Below are positions 51,979 to 60,643 of a stretch of 64,000 nucleotides of DNA, piece after piece; position 1 is the first letter of the stretch; each line of letters starts with the position of its first letter. Made by a program: the position numbers and the translations under genes. The stretch comes from Runella zeae DSM 19591 (GTDB lineage: Bacteria; Bacteroidota; Bacteroidia; Cytophagales; Spirosomataceae): NCBI RefSeq assembly GCF_000423565.1, contig NZ_AUIF01000032.1, positions 1-64,000 on the forward strand, written 5' to 3'. The notes under the pieces were generated by a model that did no database searches, had not been told where the DNA came from, and was given only the letters and a program-made list of their open reading frames with translations.

Positions 51979-52010
51979 TTTGGTTAGATGAGGTGACAGT
52001 AGTAATTTTG
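51979..52010 (+). promoter_or_regulatory. Bacteroidota-type promoter of the nuo operon
   Basis: TTTG at 51979-51982 and TAATTTTG at 52003-52010 match the -33 and TAnnTTTG -7 elements with a 20-base spacer, 40 bases upstream of nuoA. Read by eye. Confidence 0.7.
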
Positions 52011-52050
52011 GGTACTAGAGTAAATCTACATCAACCAACCTCCTAACAGA

Positions 52051-52419
52051 ATGAATTATCAACCCGCCGATTATTTGCCAATTCTTATTCAACTTGGCTT
52101 GGCATTGGCTTTTATAGTGGGCACGATGCTTGTTACCCACTCTATTGGTCCAAAACGCAATAGTAAACAAAAAGACGACCCATTTGAGTGTGGTATCGAG
52201 GTAAAAGGTGATGCTCGCACACCTATTTCTATCAAATACTTTTTGGTAGCTATTCTTTTTGTACTTTTTGACGTAGAGGTTATCTTTATGTATCCTTGGG
52301 CGGTCAATTTCCTTAAACTAGGCGTATTTGGATTTGTAGAGATGATTGTGTTTATGGGCTTGTTGTTATCAGGCTTTTATTACATCATTCGCAAAGGGGT
52401 GTTGGAGTGGGAAAAATAA
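52051..52419 (+). CDS. nuoA: NADH-quinone oxidoreductase subunit A
   Basis: 122-residue, three-span membrane subunit of complex I. The conserved KDDPFECGIE loop after the first span and FLVAILFVLFDVEVIF with the functional acidic residues are both present. First gene of the nuo block; 48 bases before nuoB. Confidence 0.95.
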   Translation: MNYQPADYLPILIQLGLALAFIVGTMLVTHSIGPKRNSKQKDDPFECGIEVKGDARTPISIKYFLVAILFVLFDVEVIFMYPWAVNFLKLGVFGFVEMIVFMGLLLSGFYYIIRKGVLEWEK

Positions 52420-52467
52420 GGCGCTGCTGAGATTCCCACTAAAAACAATTATTTACCAAGAGAAATC

Positions 52468-53013
52468 ATGACAACTGACGTAAAAATAGTAGAAGCTCCA
52501 GACGGCTACCAAGGCTCTGGCTTTTTTGCCACTTCATTTGACAAAGTAGTAGGTTTGGCACGTAGCCATTCGTTGTGGCCTTTGCCTTTCGCAACCTCTT
52601 GCTGTGGAATCGAGTTTATGTCGACTATGGCAGCACGCTATGACTTAGCGCGTTTTGGTTCTGAGCGCCCTAGTTTTTCTCCCCGCCAAGCAGATATGCT
52701 TTTGGTAGCAGGTACTATCGCAAAAAAAATGGCCCCGGTTTTGAAGCAAGTTTATCTTCAAATGGCCGAGCCTCGCTGGGTAGTTGCGATTGGAGCTTGT
52801 GCTTCAAGCGGTGGTATTTTTGATACTTATAGCGTACTTCAAGGTATTGACCGCGTGATTCCGGTAGATGTATATGTACCCGGCTGTCCACCACGTCCTG
52901 AGCAAATTCTCGAGGGTATTTTGCAAGTTAGAGAACTAACTCACAACGAATCGTTGCGTCGTCGCAATTCGTCTGAGTACCAAGCCTTGTTGGCCTCTTA
53001 CAACATTCAATAA
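52468..53013 (+). CDS. nuoB: NADH-quinone oxidoreductase subunit B
   Basis: 181-residue iron-sulfur subunit that holds cluster N2, the last electron donor to quinone. The four ligands are seen: the tandem Cys45-Cys46 in ATSCCGIEF, Cys111 in GACASSGG and Cys140 in VPGCPPRPE. Sits between nuoA and nuoC in the normal order. Confidence 0.96.
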   Translation: MTTDVKIVEAPDGYQGSGFFATSFDKVVGLARSHSLWPLPFATSCCGIEFMSTMAARYDLARFGSERPSFSPRQADMLLVAGTIAKKMAPVLKQVYLQMAEPRWVVAIGACASSGGIFDTYSVLQGIDRVIPVDVYVPGCPPRPEQILEGILQVRELTHNESLRRRNSSEYQALLASYNIQ

Positions 53014-53089
53014 TGAACGTTAATCGTTGTTTGTCAACAACTTACTAGGATTTCCTACTGAGTTTACTACAACAGCACCTCTCATCCAT

Positions 53090-53590
53090 ATGCTAACGAA
53101 CCAATCTGTAGCCGAAGAGATTGTAAAAAAGTTTGGTGATGATGTATTTGATTTCGAAGAGCCCTTCGGAATGCTTACCTTCACCACTACTCGCGAGCAG
53201 ATTATTCCTTTGTTGGAATATCTAAAATCGCATCCTCAGTTCAATATCAATTTTTTAACAGATATTACCGCTATTCACTATCCTGATGCCGTAGGACAAG
53301 AGTTTTGTGTGGTGTATCATACCCATAGCTTCATTAACAACTTTCGTATCCGTATAAAAGTATACCTTCCTGATGCGGATGTACACATTTCTACTGCTAT
53401 AGGGTTGTGGGCTTCAGCCAACTGGATGGAAAGAGAAACCTTTGACTTGTTTGGAATTATCTTTGATGGCCACCCCAATTTGAAGCGTATTCTTAATATG
53501 GAAGAAATGGATTATCACCCCATGCGCAAAGAATACCCGCTCGAAGATCCTACTCGTCAGGACAAAATCGATGCTTTGTTTGGAAGATAA
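53090..53590 (+). CDS. nuoC: NADH-quinone oxidoreductase subunit C
   Basis: 166-residue 30-kDa subunit of the hydrophilic arm. The signature is the ERETFDLFGIIFDGHPNLKRI stretch. The open frame starts at a TTG at 53027; the ATG at 53090 (MLTNQSVAEE) removes a leading stretch with no family similarity. Here nuoC and nuoD are separate genes, not fused. Confidence 0.92.
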   Translation: MLTNQSVAEEIVKKFGDDVFDFEEPFGMLTFTTTREQIIPLLEYLKSHPQFNINFLTDITAIHYPDAVGQEFCVVYHTHSFINNFRIRIKVYLPDADVHISTAIGLWASANWMERETFDLFGIIFDGHPNLKRILNMEEMDYHPMRKEYPLEDPTRQDKIDALFGR

Positions 53591-53666
53591 TGTATCCCGT
53601 TTGAGCATGATAAGAATGTAGGTTGCTATTTACATTTCGATGCTCAGACCCCAAAGTTTCATAAAA

Positions 53667-54899
53667 ATGACAGAAACCTCAGTTGCCCCACAAAATAATA
53701 CAGACCTCGCCAAAGGCGACCAAGTACAGTACGTCAACGAACTTACTACCCTTAACCTCGGGCCAACGCACCCCGCTACACACGGTATTTTTCAGAACAT
53801 CCTTACGATGGATGGCGAAAAAATCGTGGCTGGCGAGCAAACTGTAGGGTATATTCACCGAGCATTTGAAAAAATAGCCGAGCGTCGGCCTTTTTATCAA
53901 ATCACTACCCTTACCGACCGCATGAATTATTGCTCCTCCCCTATCAACAATTTTGGGTGGCACATGACAGTCGAAAAACTTTTGAGTATCGAAGTTCCCA
54001 AACGTGCTCAGTACATCAGGGTTATTTTGATGGAGCTAGCTCGTATCGCCGACCACATCATCTGCAATGGGATTTTGGGAGTAGATACGGGAGCTTTCAC
54101 AGGCTTCTTGTACGTTTATGAAAAACGCGAAGAAATCTATGAAATATACGAAGAAATATGCGGTGCTCGTCTTACGACTAACATGGGCCGGGTAGGTGGC
54201 ATGGAGCGCGACCTCAACAGCACTGCTATTCACAAAATCAATGAATTTTTGAAATCTTTCCCGCCCGTACTCAAAGAATTTGAAAGACTCTTCAATCGCA
54301 ATCGTATTTTTATGGATCGTACGATTGGAGTGGGGGGAATTTCGGCCGAAAGAGCCATGAGTTATGGCTTTACAGGGCCTAACCTACGAGCCGCCGGGGT
54401 TGATTATGATGTGCGTGTTATGAGTCCTTACTCATCTTATGAGGATTTTGAATTTGATATCCCAGTAGGGCAACATGGCGATACCTACGACCGATTCATG
54501 GTTCGCAACGAAGAAATGTGGCAAAGCCTCCGAATCATTGAGCAAGCCATCAAAAACTTACCAGAAGGGCCTTACTATGCCGACGCACCTGAGTTTTACT
54601 TGCCTCCTAAGCAAGAAGTATATCGGAATATGGAAGCATTGATTTACCATTTCAAAATAGTAATGGGCGAAATCGACGCCCCTATCGGAGAGGTTTATCA
54701 TGCCGTAGAAGGTGGAAACGGAGAGCTAGGCTTCTATCTCATTAGTGATGGAGGACGTACCCCTTATCGTTTGCACTTCCGCCGTCCTTGCTTTATTTAT
54801 TATCAGGCATATCCTGAAATGTGTGTTGGTAGCACTATTTCGGACGCGATTGTTACGATGAGTAGCTTAAATGTAATTGCAGGAGAATTAGACGCCTAG
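53667..54899 (+). CDS. nuoD: NADH-quinone oxidoreductase subunit D
   Basis: 410-residue 49-kDa subunit; with NuoB it forms the quinone-reducing site. The GPTHPATHG motif near the N-terminus, RVGGMERDL, and the FRRPCFIYYQAY region are typical. An ATG at 53640 would add nine residues; the start at 53667 was preferred because the extra part is not family-like, but either is possible. Confidence 0.95.
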   Translation: MTETSVAPQNNTDLAKGDQVQYVNELTTLNLGPTHPATHGIFQNILTMDGEKIVAGEQTVGYIHRAFEKIAERRPFYQITTLTDRMNYCSSPINNFGWHMTVEKLLSIEVPKRAQYIRVILMELARIADHIICNGILGVDTGAFTGFLYVYEKREEIYEIYEEICGARLTTNMGRVGGMERDLNSTAIHKINEFLKSFPPVLKEFERLFNRNRIFMDRTIGVGGISAERAMSYGFTGPNLRAAGVDYDVRVMSPYSSYEDFEFDIPVGQHGDTYDRFMVRNEEMWQSLRIIEQAIKNLPEGPYYADAPEFYLPPKQEVYRNMEALIYHFKIVMGEIDAPIGEVYHAVEGGNGELGFYLISDGGRTPYRLHFRRPCFIYYQAYPEMCVGSTISDAIVTMSSLNVIAGELDA

Positions 54900-54966
54900 T
54901 CGCTGGTCACTTCAATACTTAGATTTTACCATTGACGGTCATGTCAATGTCCAATTAGAAGATAGT

Positions 54967-55464
54967 ATGTCAAATATTGCTGAAAAAATAGCTTTTACTC
55001 CCGAACGCTTCGCTAAAGCGCAGGAAATCATCGCTCGCTATCCTGAGGGCAAACAAAAATCGGCGCTGTTGCCATTGCTTCACCTTGCTCAAGAGCAATA
55101 TGGTTGGGTGAGTGAAGAGGTAATGGACTATGTAGCTAGCTTACTGAATATTTTACCTATCGAAGTCTATGAAGTGGCTACTTTTTATACCATGTTCCAT
55201 TTGGAACCCGTCGGTAACCACGTCATTGAATACTGTCGGACCGGCCCTTGCTGTTTGATGGGGGGCGAAGACGTGTATGCCCACCTAAAGCAAAAGTTAG
55301 GAATCGATACCGGCGAAACTACTCCTGATGGAAAATTTACGCTCAAAGAAGTAGAATGTTTGGCAGCTTGTGGATGGGGACCTGTATTTCAGATTCGTGA
55401 AAAATATTACATGAATCTGACCAACCAAAAAGTGGACGAAATCATTGAAGAACTCTCAAAGTAA
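54967..55464 (+). CDS. nuoE: NADH-quinone oxidoreductase subunit E
   Basis: 165-residue 24-kDa subunit with a thioredoxin-like fold and the N1a [2Fe-2S] cluster. Ligands by eye: Cys90 and Cys95 in CRTGPC, Cys131 and Cys135 in CLAAC. Lies 67 bases after nuoD. Confidence 0.95.
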   Translation: MSNIAEKIAFTPERFAKAQEIIARYPEGKQKSALLPLLHLAQEQYGWVSEEVMDYVASLLNILPIEVYEVATFYTMFHLEPVGNHVIEYCRTGPCCLMGGEDVYAHLKQKLGIDTGETTPDGKFTLKEVECLAACGWGPVFQIREKYYMNLTNQKVDEIIEELSK

Positions 55465-55518
55465 GAGATTGAATATCAAACTACCTCAACGAAATTGTTG
55501 AGGTTTATCAATTCAACC

Positions 55519-56859
55519 ATGGCAGTAAAAATTCTCACCGAACATATCAACGAACCAGGTATCAATACCTTCGAGGTCTATCGCAAAAAAGGCGGATATA
55601 CCGCTGTCGAAAAGGCGTTGAAAAAAATGACTCCTGAAGAAATTGTCGAAGAAGTCAAGAAATCAGGCGTACGCGGACGCGGTGGTGCCGGATTCCCGAT
55701 GGGTATGAAGTGGAGTTTTTTGGCAAAACCCGAGGGAGTACCTCGCTATTTGGTCTGCAATGCCGACGAGTCTGAGCCAGGCACGTTTAAAGACCATTAT
55801 TTGATGCGCGAAATCCCCCACCTTTTGATAGAGGGAATGATTGTTTCTAGCTATGCTTTAGGAGCCAACAAATCATTCATCTACGTACGAGGGGAACTAA
55901 TGTATGTAGTCAAAATCCTAGAAAAAGCCATTGAAGAAGCCAAAGCAGCGGGCTTTTTAGGAAAAAATATCCTAGGCTCAGGCTATGATCTCGAACTAGT
56001 GGTACAGCCCGGAGGAGGTGCTTACATTTGTGGTGAAGAAACCGCCTTGTTGGAATCCCTAGAAGGCAAACGCGGTAATCCACGCAACAAACCGCCTTTC
56101 CCTGCCGTAAAAGGGCTTTATCAATCTCCTACGGTGGTCAACAACGTAGAGTCAATTTCTAACACGCCTTGGATTATCAACAATGGCGGGGAAGCTTATG
56201 CTGCTTTGGGCATAGGGCGTAGTACGGGTACAAAACTAATTTCGGCTTCGGGTCATATCAACAAACCCGGCGTTTACGAAATTCCACTCGGTATCAGCGT
56301 CGAAGATTTTATTTATGCCGATGAGTGGTGCGGAGGGATTCGTCCAGGGCATCATCTCAAAGCGGTAGTAGCAGGTGGGTCGTCAGTACCTATCTTGCCG
56401 GCTAATCTTATTTTGAATTTGGCAAACGGTGATAAACGTCTCATGACATATGAATCACTCTCTGACGGTGGTTTTGCCACAGGCACCATGCTAGGGTCGG
56501 GAGGCTTTATTGTGATGGACGAAACGACCTGTATTGTACGCAATACTTGGACTTTTGCCCGTTTTTATCACCACGAATCTTGCGGACAATGTTCACCTTG
56601 CCGCGAAGGAACTGGCTGGATGGACAAAGTTTTGGAAAGAATCGAAAACGGTAAAGGAAATATGCGCGACATTGACTTACTGGTTGATGTGGCAAAAAAA
56701 ATCGAGGGAAATACCATTTGCCCCCTAGGCGACGCGGCTGCTTGGCCCGTAGCGGCGGCGATTCGTCACTTCCGTGATGAATTTGAATGGCACGTGACAC
56801 ACCCCCACGAAGCTACCAAGCCAGGAGCCGTGTATCCTGGTGCAATGGAGTTGGTATAA
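55519..56859 (+). CDS. nuoF: NADH-quinone oxidoreductase subunit F
   Basis: 446-residue NADH- and FMN-binding 51-kDa subunit. RGRGGAGFPMGMKW (about 52-65) is the NADH/FMN loop, and Cys355, Cys358, Cys361 and Cys401 ligate the N3 [4Fe-4S] cluster (SCGQCSPCREG, CPLG). The frame extends eight codons back to a TTG; ATG at 55519 (MAVKILTEH) is the better start. Confidence 0.95.
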   Translation: MAVKILTEHINEPGINTFEVYRKKGGYTAVEKALKKMTPEEIVEEVKKSGVRGRGGAGFPMGMKWSFLAKPEGVPRYLVCNADESEPGTFKDHYLMREIPHLLIEGMIVSSYALGANKSFIYVRGELMYVVKILEKAIEEAKAAGFLGKNILGSGYDLELVVQPGGGAYICGEETALLESLEGKRGNPRNKPPFPAVKGLYQSPTVVNNVESISNTPWIINNGGEAYAALGIGRSTGTKLISASGHINKPGVYEIPLGISVEDFIYADEWCGGIRPGHHLKAVVAGGSSVPILPANLILNLANGDKRLMTYESLSDGGFATGTMLGSGGFIVMDETTCIVRNTWTFARFYHHESCGQCSPCREGTGWMDKVLERIENGKGNMRDIDLLVDVAKKIEGNTICPLGDAAAWPVAAAIRHFRDEFEWHVTHPHEATKPGAVYPGAMELV

Positions 56860-56892
56860 TATAAGAATCAAAAAAGGAACTTGACCTAACAT

Positions 56893-58002
56893 ATGGAAAA
56901 TACCGCACCCCAGTTATTCAAAATTACTTTTGACGGTATCGAAATCGAAGTACCGCCGGGGACAACCATCATGCAAGCAGCGCGTAAAATCGCCGAAGCC
57001 GATGCTACCAAAAGTCATCTCGCTCCCCCTGCTATGTGCTACTACGAACCCCTCAAAGGCTCGGGTGGAAAATGTCGGGCTTGCTTGGTCAAAGTGACAG
57101 CAGGCTCTGCCAAAGACCCTCGCCCCATGCCCAAGTTGGTACCATCGTGTATTACAACTGTGCAAGACGGTATGGTAGTCGAAAATACAACCAATGAAGC
57201 AGTACTCGAAACACGCCGTGGAATCGTAGAGTTTTTGCTCATCAATCACCCTCTCGATTGTCCTATTTGCGACCAAGCAGGTGAGTGCCACTTGCAAGAC
57301 TTTGCCTTCGAACATGGCCGCGTCAGCACTCGTTACGAAGAAGAGCGTCGTACATTTGAGAAGCAAGACATTGGTCCATACATCCAACTTCACATGACAC
57401 GCTGTGTATTGTGTTATCGTTGTGTATTTACGGCTGACCAAATTACGAATAAGCGCGTTCATGGCGTCTTGAACCGAGGCGACCATGCCGAAATCAGTAC
57501 TTATATCGAAAAAGCAATCGACAATGACTTCTCTGGCAATGTCATCGATGTATGTCCTGTGGGAGCTTTGACCGACAAAACCTATCGTTTCAAAAATCGT
57601 GTGTGGTTTACCAAACCCGTAGAAGCGCACTGCGATTGCGAAAAATGTAGCGGTAATGTGACACTTTGGTACCGTGGTGACGAAGTAATCCGCGTTACTG
57701 CCCGCAAAAACGAATGGGGAGAAGTAAAAGAATTTATTTGCAATACTTGTCGTTTTGAACGTAAAAAAACCAGTGATTGGGTCATTGAAGGGCCTACTAC
57801 GGTATCTCGTCATTCGGTAATTATGGCCAACAAATACCGCGCTGACCTTAAAAAGCCCGATTTTGGATTGAAAGTAGCGGCAGCTCAGTACAAACAAATT
57901 GACGACTCTCGTCCTTTTGTGACGGACAACAACACCATTCGGGAATTAAGCAAAGAAAATAACGCAAAAGCTAACCAACGTTCGTTGGCTGAGAACAACT
58001 GA
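56893..58002 (+). CDS. nuoG: NADH-quinone oxidoreductase subunit G, short form
   Basis: 369 residues. The N-terminal part is canonical: a [2Fe-2S] ferredoxin domain with Cys49, Cys61, Cys64 and Cys86, an N4/N5 type region with His119, Cys123, Cys126 and Cys132, and the Cys171/174/177/221 [4Fe-4S] motif. A further cysteine set (247, 249, 252, 283, 286) sits where the N7-like or molybdopterin-binding domain begins. The bulk of the molybdopterin fold of E. coli NuoG (about 900 residues) is missing and replaced by a short charged tail, as in other Bacteroidota. Functional without that part. Confidence 0.93.
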   Translation: MENTAPQLFKITFDGIEIEVPPGTTIMQAARKIAEADATKSHLAPPAMCYYEPLKGSGGKCRACLVKVTAGSAKDPRPMPKLVPSCITTVQDGMVVENTTNEAVLETRRGIVEFLLINHPLDCPICDQAGECHLQDFAFEHGRVSTRYEEERRTFEKQDIGPYIQLHMTRCVLCYRCVFTADQITNKRVHGVLNRGDHAEISTYIEKAIDNDFSGNVIDVCPVGALTDKTYRFKNRVWFTKPVEAHCDCEKCSGNVTLWYRGDEVIRVTARKNEWGEVKEFICNTCRFERKKTSDWVIEGPTTVSRHSVIMANKYRADLKKPDFGLKVAAAQYKQIDDSRPFVTDNNTIRELSKENNAKANQRSLAENN

Positions 58003-58065
58003 TATATCATTGAAGCCTGTGCTTGAGTCCTTACTCAAACACAGGTTTCTTACGACCTCACATCT

Positions 58066-59169
58066 ATGACATTTACAATCGACGTAGCTTTTATTATCAA
58101 ATCCATCATCATTTTGGTGATATTTGGTATTACGCTTTTGGTGGCGATGTACTCTACTTATGGTGAGCGCAAAGTCGCGGCTTTTATGCAAGACCGCATT
58201 GGACCTAATCGTGCCGGACCGTTTGGTTTGCTCCAACCATTGGCCGACGCTGTCAAAATGTTTTTCAAAGAAGATTTTATTCCGGCTCAGTCTAGCAAGT
58301 GGCTGTTTATCTTAGGGCCTTGTCTTTCGATGCTTACCGCTTTGATGACTAGTGCCGTGATTCCATTTGGCGACAGCATCAAATACGAAGCTGCCCCCGG
58401 CAAAATATGGGATGTGCCTGTACAGGCGATTGATGTCAACATCGGTATTTTGTATGTTTTTGGAGTAGTGTCGTTGGGAGTGTATGGTATCATGGTGGGA
58501 GGTTGGGCTTCCAACAATAAGTTTTCGTTGTTGGGTGCTATTCGTGCGGCGTCCCAAAACATCAGTTATGAAATATCCATGGGCTTGGCAATTATTGCCA
58601 TTTTGATGATGACAGGCTCTCTCTCAATTCGTCATATTGTCGAACAACAACACGGCGGTAACTGGAATATCTTCTATCAGCCACTCGGTTTTATTATTTT
58701 TATTACCTGTGCCTTTGCCGAATGTAACCGTACTCCTTTCGATTTGCCTGAGTGCGAAACTGAGCTTATTGGTGGCTACCATACCGAGTATAGCTCTATG
58801 AAGTTAGGTTTTTACCTTTTTGCCGAATACATCAACATGTTTGTATCTTCTGCCATGATTTCTAGCCTTTATTTTGGGGGTTATAACTATCCGGGCATGG
58901 ATTGGGTACAAGCCCAGTTAATTGGCTCATTGGGCGAAATTGCGGGTCACAATGTGGCTACTTTGATTGGATTCTTGGTATTTTTTGGTAAGTCACTGTT
59001 CTTCGTGTTCTTCTATATGTGGGTACGTTGGACACTCCCCCGTTTCCGTTATGACCAGTTGATGAATTTAGGTTGGAAAGGATTGATTCCTCTCGCTATT
59101 GTCAATATCATCCTAACAGGAGGAGCCATCTTGTTTTTAAAACCTTTGGTTATGTCTTTTCTGAAATAG
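58066..59169 (+). CDS. nuoH: NADH-quinone oxidoreductase subunit H
   Basis: 367-residue membrane subunit at the quinone-channel entrance, about eight spans. Conserved loops ERKVAAFMQDRIGPNRAGP (about 28-46), ISYEISMG and the FDLPECETELIGGYHTEYS region are complete. Confidence 0.95.
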   Translation: MTFTIDVAFIIKSIIILVIFGITLLVAMYSTYGERKVAAFMQDRIGPNRAGPFGLLQPLADAVKMFFKEDFIPAQSSKWLFILGPCLSMLTALMTSAVIPFGDSIKYEAAPGKIWDVPVQAIDVNIGILYVFGVVSLGVYGIMVGGWASNNKFSLLGAIRAASQNISYEISMGLAIIAILMMTGSLSIRHIVEQQHGGNWNIFYQPLGFIIFITCAFAECNRTPFDLPECETELIGGYHTEYSSMKLGFYLFAEYINMFVSSAMISSLYFGGYNYPGMDWVQAQLIGSLGEIAGHNVATLIGFLVFFGKSLFFVFFYMWVRWTLPRFRYDQLMNLGWKGLIPLAIVNIILTGGAILFLKPLVMSFLK

Positions 59170-59230
59170 ATTAGGTTCTTGTTGTGATGCCTGTGAAGGC
59201 TCACAAGTCCCGGTCTAAAACTATAAAAAT

Positions 59231-59809
59231 ATGCAACTTACAAATCGTTCGAAGCAAGTTAGTAATAAACAAATGACCTTTGCGGAGCGGATTTATCTAC
59301 CAGCAATCGCGACAGGTTTGGGTATTACCATCAAACATTTCTTCCAAAAGAAAGTAACGATTCAGTATCCTGAAGTTAAAAAGAACCTAGGGCCTGTATT
59401 TAGAGGTCGGCACGTTCTTAAGCGCGACGACCAAGGCCGCGAACGCTGCACGGCTTGTGGTCTGTGTGCGGTAGCTTGTCCGGCCGAAGCAATTTCGATG
59501 GTAGCAGCCGAACGCCAAAAAGGAGAAGAGAATCTTTATCGCGAAGAAAAATACGCCGCAGTGTACGAAATCAATATGCTCCGCTGTATTTTTTGTGGAC
59601 TATGCGAAGAAGCGTGTCCTAAACAAGCGATTTACCTTCGCCACGATGAGTTTGTTCCGGTATTTACGGAGCGCGACCAAGTCGTTTGGGGAAAAGACCT
59701 TTTGGCCGAAAACATGAACAACCGCTACCTACGCAAAGCTTGGACCAAAGAAGAAGCCCGTGAGCAAGATATTAAGGGTATCGATGCCAAGCCCAGAACT
59801 CAATTGTAA
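59231..59809 (+). CDS. nuoI: NADH-quinone oxidoreductase subunit I
   Basis: 192-residue ferredoxin-like subunit bearing N6a and N6b. Two [4Fe-4S] motifs: CTACGLCAVACP (Cys73, 76, 79, 83) and CIFCGLCEEACP (Cys119, 122, 125, 129). It carries electrons from NuoG to NuoB. Lies 61 bases after nuoH. Confidence 0.95.
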   Translation: MQLTNRSKQVSNKQMTFAERIYLPAIATGLGITIKHFFQKKVTIQYPEVKKNLGPVFRGRHVLKRDDQGRERCTACGLCAVACPAEAISMVAAERQKGEENLYREEKYAAVYEINMLRCIFCGLCEEACPKQAIYLRHDEFVPVFTERDQVVWGKDLLAENMNNRYLRKAWTKEEAREQDIKGIDAKPRTQL

Positions 59810-59914
59810 ATGGAGGGCTTGGAAACAAGTGCAGGTGATGCAAAATCTTATGTTTACCACCCGGTCAACAGATAACATTTAACAGATAACAGTAGCTCGC
59901 TACTTACTACCTCT

Positions 59915-60460
59915 ATGAATTTTTCAAATTTATTTGCCAATCTTACTCCTTCTACGAGTATCTTTTATGCCCTATCATTTTTGACCATCTTATGTGGTTT
60001 AATGGTAGTACTTGCCAAAAACCCTATTCATAGTGTGTTGTATCTAATTGCAACATTTTTTTGTCTATCAGGTCATTATATATTGCTCAATGCCCAGTTT
60101 TTAGCGGCGGTCAATATCATCGTTTATGCTGGTGCTATCATGGTATTGTTCCTGTTTGTAATCATGTTTTTGAATCTTAAAAAAGAAGACGAGGAATCAA
60201 AAACCAACCTGGTCAAAATTGCGGCAATGATAGTAGGTGGTACTTTGTTCTTGATTTTTGTGGCTGTTTTGCGCAAAGCTCAGCTAGGTACATACAACCC
60301 CTATTCATTTGATTCTCAAATAGGAATGGTTGAAAGTCTCGGAGAGATTTTATATAGTGATTATCTGCTTCCATTCGAATTGGTCTCCATATTATTTTTG
60401 GTTGCAATGATAGGAGCTGTCATGCTTGGCCGTCGCGAGGCAGGAGATAGACACTTCTAA
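59915..60460 (+). CDS. nuoJ: NADH-quinone oxidoreductase subunit J
   Basis: 181-residue, five-span ND6-family subunit with IIVYAGAIMVLFLFVIMFLN in its third span. Last gene of this nuo block: a strong hairpin terminator follows and nuoK, L, M and N are not next to it. A diverged paralogue is at 47199-47744. Confidence 0.94.
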   Translation: MNFSNLFANLTPSTSIFYALSFLTILCGLMVVLAKNPIHSVLYLIATFFCLSGHYILLNAQFLAAVNIIVYAGAIMVLFLFVIMFLNLKKEDEESKTNLVKIAAMIVGGTLFLIFVAVLRKAQLGTYNPYSFDSQIGMVESLGEILYSDYLLPFELVSILFLVAMIGAVMLGRREAGDRHF

Positions 60461-60483
60461 GCACTCATTTTCATACCTTTACA

Positions 60484-60524
60484 AAATCCCGTTATCCTGT
60501 TTGATTTTCAGGATAACGGGATTT
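60484..60524 (+). terminator. Strong terminator closing the nuo block after nuoJ
   Basis: Perfect 16-bp stem, AAATCCCGTTATCCTG paired with CAGGATAACGGGATTT, with a 9-base loop and a T-rich tail, 24 bases after the nuoJ stop. It shows that the transcript ends here without nuoK-N. Confidence 0.88.
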
Positions 60525-60643
60525 GTTTTGGTAGCTATTTCTAAATTAGTATTCCTCAAAACCTAGATGTGTTCCCTTTTGGAATTAATAGGGGGCTTTT
60601 GTATTTTGGAAAAAGAAACAACCCCTTCTACCTTTTTCTAAAA

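Noticed and set aside
56914-57897. Long open frame (327 codons) on the minus strand opposite nuoG
   Set aside because: It lies fully antisense to a clear NuoG with conserved cysteines; its translation has no recognisable domain and looks like a shadow of codon bias.
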